Shown: positions 35,096-48,008 of the stretch, piece by piece
Position numbering within the stretch: position 1 is the stretch's first letter
Layout: the number at the start of each line of letters is the position of its first letter
Origin: Melieria omissa
Lineage: Eukaryota > Arthropoda > Insecta > Diptera > Ulidiidae
Assembly: GCA_963971225.1 (NCBI GenBank)
Contig: OZ020268.1
Location: 36,729,848 to 36,793,847 of the forward strand
Length of the DNA stretch: 64,000 nt
Direction: 5' to 3'
Notes under the pieces: generated by a model
Told to the model about the DNA's origin: nothing
The model's input: the letters and a program-made list of their open reading frames with translations, nothing else
Database searches by the model: none
Made by a program: the position numbers and the translations under genes

Positions 35096-35499
35096 TAATT
35101 GGGTAGAAAACAACTGCAAATGGTGACCATGTTTTTTGACTGACTCTTAATTAATGTTACAGACTAATAAACTTAACTAATCTTAGATTATAAGAGAAGA
35201 TTCCCTACAGGCTTTACCGAGGAATGTTTCCTACGCTCCAACTAAGTTTCTTGATGAACTATAAGCCATATAAAAATGTTACCTTAACTGGTCTGCAAAC
35301 TCACAACTGCACTGAAAACTAACTCACCTAAACATGAGATAATTTTAGATTAGAACAAGAGATATTCTCTAGAGGTATAACCGAGGAATGTATTCTAAGC
35401 TCTAACTCTGTTTCTTGATGAACTGTAAACCATAATAAAAAATGACCTGAAATGGACTGAAAACTGGCTATCGGACTGAAACCTATAGTAAGTCACCCA
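35096..35499. other. AT-rich DNA containing a short near-duplicate
   Basis: The segments 35,160-35,275 and 35,305-35,430 share ACTTAACTAATCTTAGATTA-like, GCTTTACCGAGGAATGT-like and TTTCTTGATGAACTATAA-like blocks, indicating a diverged local duplication of about 120 bp. No coding sequence. Confidence 0.5.
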
Positions 35500-35845
35500 A
35501 ACGCCATACAAAATCATCGTTTTTAGAAAGTGGGCTCCCGCTGCTCTCAGGTTGGCCCCAGACGTACCATATGGAAGACTGACCCCCACTTATTTTCCCT
35601 TCCGAATGTTTTTCTATACACACCTAACCGCTATATCCAACTCTTAAAGTGACTGCCATACAAAACTAGTCATTTTCAATGCAACAGGCTCCACACTTGT
35701 AAATGTATTCAAGTAAGCGAGGAACCATCGTATCTGGGAAACTACTGAATCCTGAGTGCAAAAAATACAAAATTAATTAGAGTTCAAACATTTTCCACCA
35801 GAGGGCGCCTCCTATACAAGCAAAGTAGTGAAGTTGACAACTTCA
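35500..35845 (+). repeat. unclassified dispersed repeat, copy C (CTCF-like motif)
   Basis: Same orientation and block order as copy A: ATACAAAATCATCGTTTTTA, GGTTGGCCCCAGA, TTCCGAATGTTTTTCT, GCCATACAAAACTAGTCA, GGGAAACTACTGA, then CCACCAGAGGGCGC at 35,795-35,808 and GTTGACAACTTCAACTC. It is followed by a short (CAAT)n run near 35,857-35,879. Confidence 0.8.
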
Positions 35846-36764
35846 ACTCACAAAATCAATCAATCAATCAATCAATCAAACAAAACAACAAAAATCAAAG
35901 TGAAGTATCGAAACTCCATTTACCCCTTAGACGTAAGTGCTTAGAGCAATCAGCGGAATTTTGGTCTTGCCAGACCTGAATTCTATTAGATTTAAGCCAA
36001 CAGTAAGTCGATTTGGAATTTTGGGCATAATCAATTTGGAAATATTGAAAACAAAAATGTGCTCTTTGTACACAATTTTTTTTCAACGCTGTGAGAGTGT
36101 ACTTTAAAAGCTTTAACTTCTATATTATCCAATATTTTTTTTTAAAACTCGGGATTTCTCTTAATTGAAATATTTCCAACCAACCCTTATACTCAGATTT
36201 TTGTGGTTATAATATTGCTTTTTGGCATTATGTCACCACTCGCAACACTGTGCGACGTTATCTGAGCTAATATGGGACTGAAAACCAACACACTTAAACA
36301 TACGAGAACTTTTGGGTTAGTGTCTTTCTCACCGGACTTTGCAGACTAAGACAGCACTTAACTAATCATAAGCTGAAAGATAAAGATTTATTACAGATTT
36401 AATGGAAAAACGAAAGAAACTTTAATCGCATTTTAAACGGCAGTACTCGTACATGAGGCAATATTGGATTATAAACTGCCTGACCTAAACAGTTGAGAAT
36501 TTAAAATTATTAATTGTTTATCTTCTGTGTTCGAAAAATTTCAAACATATTGGAGATCTTTTGGCCATAAAGAGTAGAAGGCAATTGTGAAATTTTAAGC
36601 AACAGTAAATATAAATATTAAGCTTATATTTACAACTGATATAGGGACAGCCAATATAGGGAATATACAAGTCCAGAAGGGACATTTTACTTAACAAACA
36701 TTATCACGATGACAGTTGAATGTTAACAGTGTTAACAAGGATGGCCCAAATAAAAAAAAATATA
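35846..36764. other. AT-rich DNA with no recognised feature
   Basis: Nothing recognised beyond the CAAT run at its left edge. Confidence 0.35.
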
Positions 36765-36765
36765 T

Positions 36766-37745
36766 AAGGGAGAGGGCTGGGTTGTGAACCAGGCTGGGTT
36801 GTGAACCATTACCGTTTTTTCTTTCCCTAATTAACATATCGCCAATCTTTCAACTGTCAAGTTTGTCTTGTGATATGACTCTGCTTTTGTGGTTACACCG
36901 AAGTACAAACACGTATTGCTTGTGGCAGCAATCGAGTTTGAAAGACATCGTGTTTGAAAATCGACTGAGAAAACTTGTTTGCTTTTTTTTAAAGTGCTAT
37001 CCAAGTGACTAAGCTTATTGCAAAAAGGTCAGTGTAATACATGTTTATTTAGTGTTTTGATTCTTCTTTACGATGCAATATATGTTTATGTCGAATTATG
37101 ATTGGAAGTTTTGTTTATTTTAAAGTTTCCAAAATGGCATCCTGGTTGGGCTGTGAACCACTGAGGTGGCTGGGCTATGAACCACCTGTTTTTCGTACTA
37201 CATTTGTTCTAACACTGTCAAATATCGCCGGATTTATTAAAATAAAGTAATTGTATGTAATGTCACTCGATTTCGGTGAGTTCACTTGAAGTGGGCCAAT
37301 GCGAGAACGCGTTCGTATTTCATATGCAAACATTGCGACACCGATTAGGATGAAAAAAAAAAAAATATTGAGCACTTGCATTCATTGCGATTTTTTGGCC
37401 TAAGTGGCGTCATTATAACCTTTTTTCACGTCTTGAGCCTTCCTGAATTAATAAATTTTCAACTTATTTCAAAATTATGGGTGTTTTCTTCGTATTTTTC
37501 GACTTTGATTGCGATTTGCCAGATGGTTCACAACCCAGCCACTTTTTTGGAAAAGCGAAAAATCACATCCTTATAAAATTGGACGTAAAGAGTTAAATGT
37601 TAATCAAAACGGTAATCTGTCTTCATAACAAATTTATGCGTTATATTTACCTTTCCAACGGTATCTTCGATTTTTCGATATCTTTATTCTGTGAAAAGTT
37701 AGAGCCAAAAAACAAAACCCGGTTCACACCCCAGCCCTCTCCCTT
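36766..37745. mobile_element. unclassified TIR element with repeated subterminal motifs
   Basis: The ends 36,766-36,790 and 37,721-37,745 are 25-bp inverted repeats with one mismatch (AAGGGAGAGGGCTGGG followed by TGTGAACC). The motif GGCTGGGYTGTGAACCA recurs at about 36,774, 36,792, 37,144 and 37,168, and in inverted orientation at about 37,524 and at the right end. No transposase frame of significant length is present. The target duplication could not be fixed because both flanks are AT-rich. Confidence 0.8.
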
Positions 37746-40700
37746 AATAAATAGTGCTTTTCTCTTTGAAAGACTCCATATGACAACCATACAAACATTT
37801 GATATGCACATCCAACAACTAACATTTCATTTCTTCAATGCCAACAATAAGCAAGGAACACTTTCACATTTCCTTGCGTTTGCCTTCTTCAAAGCCAAAA
37901 ATTATGAATGCAATCTCGTTTTTCTGAGCGCTCATTGTAGTCGCTTGTTTGCATAAAAAACCAAAAAGGTTCTGTGACACCACTTCAACTTGAATTAGAC
38001 AATTTTTGCTTCAAGTGGACGTATTTATTGCCAATTAAATTGTCTACGAAATATTGAATTATAAGTGTCAATTTTAAATGTGATTGTCGAAGGCCGAAAG
38101 TTTTTGGTTGACATTGGCACAATTGATCAACTTGTTGCTTGTTGTTGTTGCTGTATGGTAGAGCAATCAATTATGCTATCAATTCTAGTGAAAACATTAT
38201 CTATCAAACGTTGTGAAGGGTTTGCGATTGGTTTTCAAAATATTGAATGAACTTTGAACTTATTACTACACAAGTTGAAAGAAGTGACCTGGAGTCGACC
38301 ACGTAGGATTTGTGTTACTGTAATTTTATAATAATAGTTTTTCTTAGAATAGTTTAATGTTTTAAAGTTATTTACTTGGTTCGATTTTCAACAATCGTTT
38401 TTGATGGGTCGACATTTTGTCAGAGAATTTAACCGCTGAAAGCAAAAGCGGATATTTATTTTTTTTTCAGAAATCGAACTTATATGACTCTCACTTAATA
38501 ATAAGTATGAGTGATCGTGCAAGTATGTTTTTTTACCAACAAGACTTCAAAAATGATTAAATCTCTTTGCTCAACTGTTTTCTACCTGCACTTTGGTAAA
38601 CTGATTTTTGATTCTTTTAGTTAGATCATTGAATCAACTTACCATAATTTTTCCTGGACGACCAATTATAATCCGGCCTTCTTTAAAAACGACCGTTTGA
38701 AAATTGTCCAAATGAAGATTAGCAGTTCTCGTGATTTTTAGACTGAGTAACATTCTCCTCAGCTCTTCTCAGGACTGCATCAAAACGATTGATTGATTCG
38801 TTACTAAGGAAGGTTAGATATGTTTGGTCTCCATTTGCAGTTTTTCAGTAACTATGAGATCCAGCGCACAGTGCAGAGTAAAGATAGAATGAAAAAGAAT
38901 AGAAAGAAAATGTAGATGTCGCCAATTTTATTGAAATTAAATTTTGAAGATAATTAAATTAAATTTTTAAGAAAATGTCTCAGACAGTCGCGCACACAGG
39001 TTTTTATTTGGGAGGATAGGGGGAAAGGAAGGGTTCTGTACACTACCACCCAAAAACATTGCAATATACAGCTATTTTGGAGGAAGTTGAACATCCCAAA
39101 CCGCCCCCTCCATTGTGGTCGCCACTGCCGTCAGAATTTTGAGAACGGAAAACGGCACATCCTGATTGCCGTCAGTATCTTCAGCAGTGGCGCACACAGG
39201 ATTTCTTTTTCTGAGATGGGAGGTTTTTCGTACAACTTTTGAGCCGAATACCATTCGAAAACATATTTTGTTTCGGCGGCGCGGTTTGGCGGCATGGTAG
39301 TTTTTTGCCCGAAGCGAAATTAGTTCTCTAAAATTTTGACACACTCTCGAAATTTCGTACAATAGTTCCAAAAAGTACTATGGCGCCTAAAACTATTCAA
39401 TGTATATTAAAACAACATTGTTTGAACGTTTTTTTGTGTATACTGCATATTTTAGGACTCACCTCCGAAGTTATTCACCTCCGGCCTTGACTTTGGTTTT
39501 CCCAATGTTAATCTTATTAATCGATTTATTGAATTCGGCTTCGGTTTCGGCTAAAATCCTTCACCTTCGGTCGGGCTCTATATATAACTATATATGTACT
39601 CTCAGTATGCTAACAAGCTCGAAGCTACTTCTCAACAAATCAACACATGGACAATGTGTGTTCTGCATTTACTGGCTTTAATTTGCAGACTTTTCTTTCC
39701 TTAACCATATTGAGACCTACACATAAATACAGTAATACATACATAAATATATATAGTATAGTAGTAGTAAGTAGTATAGTGTACTATAGGAAGCTCTCTA
39801 TTCATCTTAAGGCAGTAGTGGTTGCAGACGTAGGTCAAAGAGGAACCACACTGGTTGTACTCATATCCGCCGCAAACAAAACTAATTAGAGCTTTTAACA
39901 AAACTGAATAGACGCAAAAAAACCCACGTTTAACCAATAATTAGCTTCGGTCAAAATAAAGACCAAAGGCCGAATGGTTCATTGAATGTGAATACATATC
40001 GCTGGATATGGCAAGACAAAAGTAGCGATGTCAACATTGCTGTGCTTAATCATATCGTTATGAAGGTCAGCCAATGGTCAACGCAGTCATAGTTCGTATC
40101 GCTGGATTGTGAGTGAACCGGTCACGTTTCTCAGCTGGTTTCAAGTGAAAGAAACTATCTGGAATGACGAAAGTTGAGTGATTGATAGATGTAATGCGCA
40201 GTAAAACCATATATTTCATCTGAAGTTAGTTTCTTTTATATAGCTTCAATACGTTGATTCTCCCTAAATGCCAACGGCTCTCCAAATGTCACTGACTCGC
40301 TCAATTCACTAAATTGTATTAAATTTGCTCCATTTTTAGCTGTAATTGTTTACTATTCAACAATAGTACTGCTTTCAAGTTTTTCTCATTTAACTGAAAT
40401 CCGCTTCTACTAGTTTCTCAAAAAAAAACTGACAAAAAACTTTATTTTTCTTGCTTTTGAATTCTAATGGAGCCTTTGTGCTTTTCCTAATGGGTCGTGG
40501 CCCAATTTGCTTAGGTTTAGTATAATCTGTTGTCTAGCTAAGTCGGTGTCTGAGTGTGTGTGTGTGTGTGTGTATAAATTCATGCATATATGCCAATCTC
40601 TTGCGATATTATATAAGTTGGCACGCACGACAGTCGATGCGGCCGGATGAAATAATAAAAGCGGAAATATATTTTGCAAATATCATCACAAACAAAAACA

Positions 40701-42589
40701 ACAACAACAACAACAAAAGCCAATAGTGAGCCCAAATAGCAACATGTGTTGCACGTAAAAACAATGTCCATATATAAATATGTACAAACATATAAAATAC
40801 ATAAATATGTATGAATGCGTGTGTGTATGTGTGTGTGTAGATGGACACTAACAAGTCCATATGTTCTGTGCTGATTTTATGAAAACCATAAAAACATAGC
40901 GCAGTACGTTTTCTGTCGTTGTTGTTTTTGTTGTCTCGACAGCCTAGCGAGACATCGAAATCACAATAACTACAAAATGTTCATATGTCACGAAGTTAAC
41001 GGCACTCAAAAGCCGCAAAAAGGCCACATTTCATTTCCACTAAATATGTCATTGCCAAAAAAATGTAGCGAGTCCCGCACAAAAGCGGCCAGCAAATCCT
41101 CGCAACGATGACAGACAATGGCAGCACAACACACCGATACGACACGAACGCCCGCACATTTTTACGTCCCATACATATGCACGCATACGTATGTTTGAAT
41201 GTGTGTATGCACGTGTCGTGTGTGTGTGTGTGTGTGGCAGCGGAATACACGCAAAAGAACGAAACAAAAAATCGCAGTATAAAAACAGTGCCAGGAAGCA
41301 ATATAACGGTGACAGTAACAGTCAGTGACGGCCGTTCCGTGCATAACCCAATACACAAACACACCCAAACATACACATACACACATTGGCTTTCAGCGCC
41401 AGACACTAATACGCCACAGCCACGTACGAGCACTGTTCGTTTGCCCATGACCGCAGTTTCACACCAGTCTCTCTACCCTACCGAATGAAAGCAGCTGCGC
41501 CCACCGCACGCACGGCTCATAAAACCCGATTTGTGAGGCTCGCGCAAATTCAGTAAAATGCACAGTGGCCAATGTCTGACGCGCTCTGTGTTTAGACATT
41601 GCTTTGTGCATGTGTGGGTGCTTGTATGTGTTTATGTGTGCGAGTTGCAGAGCTCGTAAAGGTGCACAAATGACGCATGTACCGCATGCGCCTCACCGCT
41701 AATACGCTTCCAATTCGATCCTTGGCGAACGCGGCGCATCACTTGCAGTCGTTGGCACAAAGTGAACGAGGATATGAGTTCGTGGCTCGAGCCGAATTTG
41801 CACTTTTACTCCTTGGCATCGTCGCTGCTGTCTGCTCCAATTAAATCGATACGGATGCTTTTCCGACGCGGATTAATGCGTGTAGCAACGAATTGCCAAC
41901 AAGCAATCAGGTGTGCGAGCCGAAGGGACTGAAAAGAGATTGGGATGCAACAAATAAAAAAAAAAAACAATTATAGCTTGCAACCTGTTTGCTATTAACA
42001 ACATGCATAAGATATCAAAATAAATATTGTCAAGAAAATTAGTTCTGGTAGCTAAAGAGGACGTAGTTCCTATAGCTGGATTGTGCCATGAAAAAAAACA
42101 AAACTCACTGGAATTCGCGAAACTCAATTCACCACTAGTAGTAATTTTATTTAAAATTTTTTCGAGTCACTTCTTGTTCACTTCACTGATTCACTAAACA
42201 GTCACTTTCACTTCAATTTTTTATCCGTATTGTACCGTTGCTAGTCAACATCAAACTAACTCACAGCACCATTCCCAGCTACATTTTATACTTGTCTGCC
42301 CGGAGCTCGTAATTCGTTCTCGAACATTTCAGCATCGCCTCAAACCGACTAAAAAACGACCATGCCTCTTAAAGGTATTCTATGTTGCTGCCTACAAATG
42401 CTCGTTCAGTGCTTGCGCTGATTGGAGCGGATTGATTTGTTGAAATATTGATCGCTTGGGTTGCCCTAACAACTTTGAGGACAATTCAAAAGTCGACAGT
42501 AATAGCATTTTTCAACAGATAAGTGAATACCTGTGGGCGTTATATTATCTTCATTCGGGTGTTTTGTTATAAACTAACGAGTACCCGGT
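37746..42589. other. non-coding DNA with repeat fragments and a mixed-composition block at 40.5-41.9 kb
   Basis: Holds two ends of the GTGGCGCACACAGG family (about 38,990-39,060 and 39,185-39,240), a TTCGGC-rich fragment (39,531-39,580) like that at 9.05 kb, a (TG)n run at 40,553-40,573, a (CAA)n run near 40,696-40,716 and a (GT)n run at 41,216-41,236. Open frames at 40,996-41,488 on both strands are driven by the GT/CA runs. No gene is supported. Confidence 0.5.
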
Positions 42590-43185
42590 CCGGACCCACG
42601 AGTCTCTTCTCCTAGGGCTTTTGTTGTCATGCATGGATGAATGGATGTGAGGAGAGTCAAGCAAGTGAACCCTAAAAGTTAAATTCCTGAAGCACTTAAG
42701 CTAGATAGCTCATAGAACTTTGGGCTCAAGGAAAAACAGCACGATAGAGGAAACGGAGGTGGGAGATACACGAAAGAAAAAAAGCTAGCCAATTTACTTA
42801 AGGCTCAAGGAAGAAGTGGGTGAATGAGGAAACGGAGCTAAGGATACAAGAGAGAAAGAAAACGAGTGGTAAGGAGGAGAAGGTGACCTAGATCCCTAGA
42901 TTCCTAGGTTCCTAGATTCTGTAATGAATCTCAGGAGATCGCATTGAGTAAGAAAATGGTCCTCGCCCATCCTCATAACATCTGTACTGAAAAATAGCAA
43001 TGTGAGACATTCACAAATAAATGATATGTGTTGTCTACCTCCTCCAGACAAGATGTGCAAGTTCGATCCTCGATGATGCCCATATTGGTCATACGTTGGC
43101 CCAATGGATTGGGTCCTGTGGCTAGTCCGACCATCCGGCGAAGATCGTTCCTCCCTAAACTAAAGGAATATTCCTGCCTTCCTAA
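42590..43185 (-). mobile_element. decayed LINE C-terminus and 3' region
   Basis: On the minus strand, reading from about 43,170: LGRNDLRRMVGLATGPNPLG, QRMTNMGIIEDRTCTSCLEE (the Cys/His knuckle) and VDNTYHLFVNVSHC (about 42,990-43,035), then frame-shifted ARTIFLLNAIS and SLQNLGT. This is the post-RNase H end of a LINE. The presumed 3' region (42,600-42,880) contains two diverged tandem units of about 78 bp (42,721-42,800 and 42,801-42,875) sharing GGCTCAAGGAA and GAGGAAACGGAG. Confidence 0.75.
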
Positions 43186-44181
43186 TCGGGCTTAACACAA
43201 AACACTTGGCAATCATACAGTTTCCTAAACCAGATCAACGGTCCAACCACAGTCATACCTACGTAAAGCTAAATCCAATAGCTTCATACTTGTAATATCC
43301 TTTCGCTCGCTGTACCCTCCACTCCATTCAATAAACCTACCCCACACACCAACTACCAACCACAGTCATAGCGACAATCTGAGTTAGACCCCGCAAAAGT
43401 GTTTTTATGACTGCAATCGAGTTGTCTTGCCGTGTGTCACTAATTGCATGTCATGCATTCAGTCACGACGAGCGCGTTTCAGCCAAAAATACACAAGAAT
43501 TGACAGCGATTGGCACAGCGCATTTCTTGTCGCAGCAACAAACCAACATGCGAAACTAATCTGCAATGATTGCGCGCTCCACTGATTGCCGTCTGTGACA
43601 CTATGTGACAGCGCAAAATGCCATAAGGACTGCTCGGCTCTCGATTCCGAGATTCGATTAAGCAGTCTGTGGACAGAGCACTGCAATAAGCCACGTGATA
43701 TGAGCACTCGAGCGGTGAAATTGTGCACTACTCGTGTCGTACATGGATGAGTTGCATGAAAAGCATGAATTAATTTCGCCCACTTCTATGGTCATACAAC
43801 GATACCTAGAAAGGTCGCGTACGAAATGAAAATTTGTGTAATAACAACATTGTGCACTCGAAAAAATTCTAGTTAGAAATTTAATAATTAAGGCTGCAGT
43901 TAAAGGTTTCAATAAAAACTATGAATGTCAACTCAACCGTGGTCTTTTTTAATAATATTTGCTTCAGGAGTTGACACACTTTGAAGTGACACTGTAGAGA
44001 GCTGTGTGGCTGATGAACTCGCAAAACCTGACGGTGTCTTATAGGATCATTTCTAACCACGGCAGACTTTGGTCCAACCCCCTAAGAAGCCAGTTCAGGG
44101 AGAACATCACATGGTTAAGCCCGAAAACCCGGCCGGCGATGCAATGCTGATCGGAAATTCCGCCGGGACTACTGATTGAAG
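43186..44181. other. non-coding DNA with no recognised feature
   Basis: No gene or element end recognised. Overlapping minus-strand frames at 43,459-43,728 lack any domain. Confidence 0.4.
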
Positions 44182-44316
44182 TAGTGGCGCACATAGAGGG
44201 TTTTGTGAGTTCAAACCTCCTCAAATGTAAAAATTGGTGGTACAAACTATGGTTTCTATTCAGCTCAAATGTTGTACGGAAAACTCCGTTTAAATGAAAT
44301 ACTGTGTGCGCCCCTG
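44182..44316. mobile_element. hAT-like MITE of about 135 bp
   Basis: The ends TAGTGGCGCACATAG and, inverted, CAGGGGCGCACACAG match at 12 of 15 positions. The flanking octamers GATTGAAG and GGTTGGAG match at 6 of 8, both differences A/G, consistent with an old 8-bp hAT-type target duplication. The same GTGGCGCACACAGG end occurs elsewhere in the window (about 38,990, 39,185 and 56,032, and inverted at about 61,190-61,213). Confidence 0.65.
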
Positions 44317-44974
44317 GGTTGGAGAGAGTGGTTGGTTTTTAGTCGGTAAAAATCCAGCATACAGTCGAACATGGGTTCGGCTGTATCTATCAAAGATTTT
44401 CCACCTCCTCCGAGAAAAAAACACCCTTTACTACCTGTAAATATACCAATGTACTTTACTACTTTGAAACTTTGAACAGTTGGCTGGACAAAAATACTCC
44501 AAGAAAATCATAGCGATGTAAGCAAACAACACCGTTTTACAGTCGTAGCGGTCGGTACAGGACAACAATTCTTTAGGGATCATGCCAACAGTCTCTATCT
44601 TGGAATCTTGATACTTTATGCGTATGAAGCTTCATGAGGAGTATTAGCTGTCTATCAGGATTACGATAACGGTTTCAAAGCGTGTTCGATTTCAAAGCAC
44701 CTTGAGGAGCTATGCATATAGGATATCTTTTACGGTTTCGCGAAGAGGAGGGGGAGGTTCTATACAATGCTTTTGAGTTCAATACCAAGTCATCGAGTCC
44801 GACCGTGGTTTTGAGAAAAGCAGTTTGAAACCACTTGAATAAGGTTGGAGACAAACAGAAACCTACTAGATAAAGCAATCAAATCCCATGGATCCAATCG
44901 ATCCATATGAATCAAATACAAAATCAACCCACTTCTGATGGAAGTGGTGATAAAGAGTTGATCACAACAACAAC
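44317..44974. other. non-coding DNA, probably repeat-derived
   Basis: No coding frame. The composition is less AT-rich than the flanks and resembles retroelement remains, but no domain could be read. Confidence 0.35.
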
Positions 44975-44984
44975 AACATCAAGC

Positions 44985-45510
44985 GACAGCGTGGGTCAAT
45001 GTAAACAGTGGTCAAGCCAGGATTGACAGTCAGAAAATTAGTGTGTTGTTGTTGTGTGTTTGTTGTGATTGACACTGAATCATCTGGTATGAGTCGTTGC
45101 TCTAAGGCCAAACTCTAAATTGGGACCTGCATTTGTCAACAATGGAATAGTCTGAAGAAAGCAATCGCCCAGAAGCCGAATCAGGAATTGTGTTCAATGA
45201 GGACAACTCCAGGCCACATACATCAATCATGGCTCGCCAGAGGCTTCGGTTGTTTGGTTGGGAGGTTCATCTACATCTACTTTATAGTTCGAATCTGGCC
45301 GAAAGTGATTACGACCTCTTCCAACTTATAGTGAATTATTTTTCTGATGCAAAATTTGACTCAAGAGAAGCTTGTGGAAATTAACTGGCTCAGGTTTTTT
45401 TTCCTAAGAACAAGAATTTTTATAGAAGTGACACAATGAAATTACCTTCAAAACGGTGCACATTTGATCTGACTAAATATATTCTTACTGTGCTAAATAA
45501 AGCCTTAAAT
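44985..45510 (+). pseudogene. mariner transposase remnant (second copy)
   Basis: Begins near CAAACAGTGGTCAAGCC-like sequence shared with the copy at 24.7 kb. The frame from 45,187 reads GIVFNEDNSRPHTSIMARQR and then LRLFGWEVHLHLLYSSNL, ending AESDYDLFQL. The second and third catalytic Asp are kept, while the His before the second and the Pro of SPDLAPSD are lost. The N-terminal part with the DNA-binding domain and first Asp is missing. Its 3' end has a transposase tail and AAATAAAG-like sequence near 45,494. Confidence 0.8.
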
Positions 45511-47691
45511 TTCATGCAAAAATAATGAACATTGAATGGAGTTTGAATTTTTTATCGTGTAGCCAACATGAACATCAATTTGTTCTGACGGACAAATGAG
45601 CAAATGAGCGTTGCCGTTCGTCTGAATAGTAATAAACTTGTAGCTTGCTTGGCGGGCGGATTGATTGCCGCATTTGATTTGAGTTTCGAAATGAATGCCG
45701 AACAAAGGTTCCATGCGCAACGATATGATTTCTGTGCGCGCAAACATTCGACTGCACAATCTAACTTGTTGGCCAAAAATAAATGAGAATGATGGGAGTG
45801 TAGGAGAAAATATGGATTTTTGTGCACGTTTTGTTTGATGCGTGCTTGAGCCAAATCACACAAATTACGGCTACTGATTTGTTGCTTTCGTTTTGTTTGA
45901 TTTTTTTTTTTGTGGCCAACTACGGGCGCGAACACACGTAACTACTCATTTGGGGCAAACTAAAGCAAGTAATGAATTCTTTTGTATGCGAAAACGAAAA
46001 CGAAAACTCGATGCCGTACAAAACATCTGCTTCGCTCGTGCTGACAAGCTGGCCGTAGAGCCCATGATTTATGATTGCTGACCGCACGAACAACAACGCA
46101 CGCACGCACACACTGATACACGCACGCACGAAGCCAGCCAGACACAGCACAATGCATACGCCATTCTTTCACCGTTATGATTATGCTTCATACTTTTGGC
46201 ATTGGGGTCAGGTAAAGGATGAAAGTGTAGATTGAAAGGGCGTTGCGAGGGGTGGCGCCAAATGTTTGATTCAAATTTGATTATTATGTAGCAGAATGCG
46301 GGCGGGTCAACAGCTCTCACAGTACATGCGAGCAACGTGTTTGGTCACAATGAACATGCACAGTTGTCCCATTGCTCACATACGCACACATGCACACACA
46401 TACATGTTAACATTTTGCATGAATCGTGCCTTTGGTTCATTTTGGCTTATTATTTCAATTTGTGGCCCGCCCTCACATCCAAACATATTCACATAGTTGC
46501 GTTCGACTAGCAACTAGCGGCCCATATGCACAGTTTTGCATGTGTTGGTGTTGGTGCTGCAACAATGGCGAACGGTAAATCCTTTTATTCAAAACAGCCA
46601 ACAAACAAAAAAACCACAATGTGGCGCATGCAAATTAACTCGCCGCCCTGCCACACCTTCCGCTACGCCTTTACCGACAACACACCGACGACGACACAAA
46701 CGCACACACACGGGACACACACACACATACAATGCTCGGCACGCTTCAGCACGCTCATGCTGACGTTGTGAATTTTTTAGCACAAATCCGTGGGTTTCTC
46801 TTTATTATTTGTTGTTGTTGTTGGTTCTTTTTGTTTTTGGAGCCATTGTTGTTGCTTAGCTTCGTTGTCTTTGTTTTTATTTATTGTTCCGCTGGCCTAC
46901 ATCAACATTTAATTTTGTGCGCTGTCGCTTTGGCATAAATGCTCGACGAGTGCTCTGCTGCTTTGTGTGTGTGTGTGTGTGTGTGTATGAGTATGTATGC
47001 TTGAGTATGTGAATTTAGGTTTATATATGTATATAAAAAGATATATCTCTTGACTTTATACTTTGCGTGTGTTTCTGTGTGTGTTTGTGTGCCTGAAATT
47101 ATTTAGTGCAGACAAAAATTACCGCACAAACCGCCACGGAATAATTAAAATGTTCACCAGCCCAACCAACAATGCCGAGTTAAAAGTCTGGCTTGCGGTT
47201 GCCTGTTATGATTGCAATTATGCTCGTTGTTATTGTTTAAATACTTTTATGTTTGGGTTCCCAACCAAATTAGTGGCATAATTAATCATTTTAATGAAGC
47301 AAAGCATAATTTTGCAGAGCAGTTGGGGTGTTTGAGCTCAATGCTTTTCATTCGAAATTTGATTAAATTAAAAACAAAAATTAAAATAAATTTTTTTTCT
47401 TGGGCACTTTAAAAATATTTTTATGTATTTTTTATGGCCATCGTGATCCAACGATTATCGTGGGTCACGATGGCCACGATCGTGGAAAATCAGTTTTATA
47501 TGAATACATGTCGAATTATACAGACAGACAAAGGCAAATATAGCAACCCGGTTTGAATGTACGAGAAGGAGGAGATAATATTGAGCGACAGACAAACGCG
47601 ATAGACGAACGACAGTTAAATTCATTTGAGTTTCACACGTGGACGTGGACGTGGACGAACGTCATGTCGATAGGCAACTTATTAACCCTTC
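45511..47691. other. non-coding mixed-composition block with CA/GT runs and a short hairpin
   Basis: (GT)n at 46,963-46,986 and CA-rich stretches near 46,100-46,130 and 46,700-46,730. A 14-bp inverted repeat GGCCATCGTGATCC / GGGTCACGATGGCC at 47,436-47,475 is followed by the palindrome CCACGATCGTGG. Overlapping frames on both strands have no recognisable domains. Confidence 0.45.
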
Positions 47692-47890
47692 TGCTATTTT
47701 GTTGCCATATGGCAACATGCTACTTTGTGGTAATCTGAACGCTCAATGGTTTCAAGAATATATTTTTTGTTGGTCTTTAGAATAATTTTAAGTTATAGAA
47801 ATAATATGAAATTAAATAACTGAATATTTAAGTTTAAAGAAGAGAAATATACACTTTTTCTTAAATGTCATATCTTCACATAGTAAAGGA
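47692..47890 (+). repeat. TTAACCCTT dispersed repeat with GTTGCCATATGGCAAC palindrome (copy 2)
   Basis: Aligned with 27,571-27,780. It starts TTAACCCTTCTGCT, has the same 16-bp palindrome (47,701-47,716) and the same CTACTTTGTGGT block. About 120 bp further right an AAAAT microsatellite begins. Confidence 0.65.
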
Positions 47891-48008
47891 AGAAGAAGCA
47901 GTAAACAAATAAACCCATATATAAAATAATAATTTTGTGTTATTTCTCATTTTGTAAAGAAATAAATAAAATAAATATAATAATTAATAAATAAAATAAA
48001 TTTTTAAA

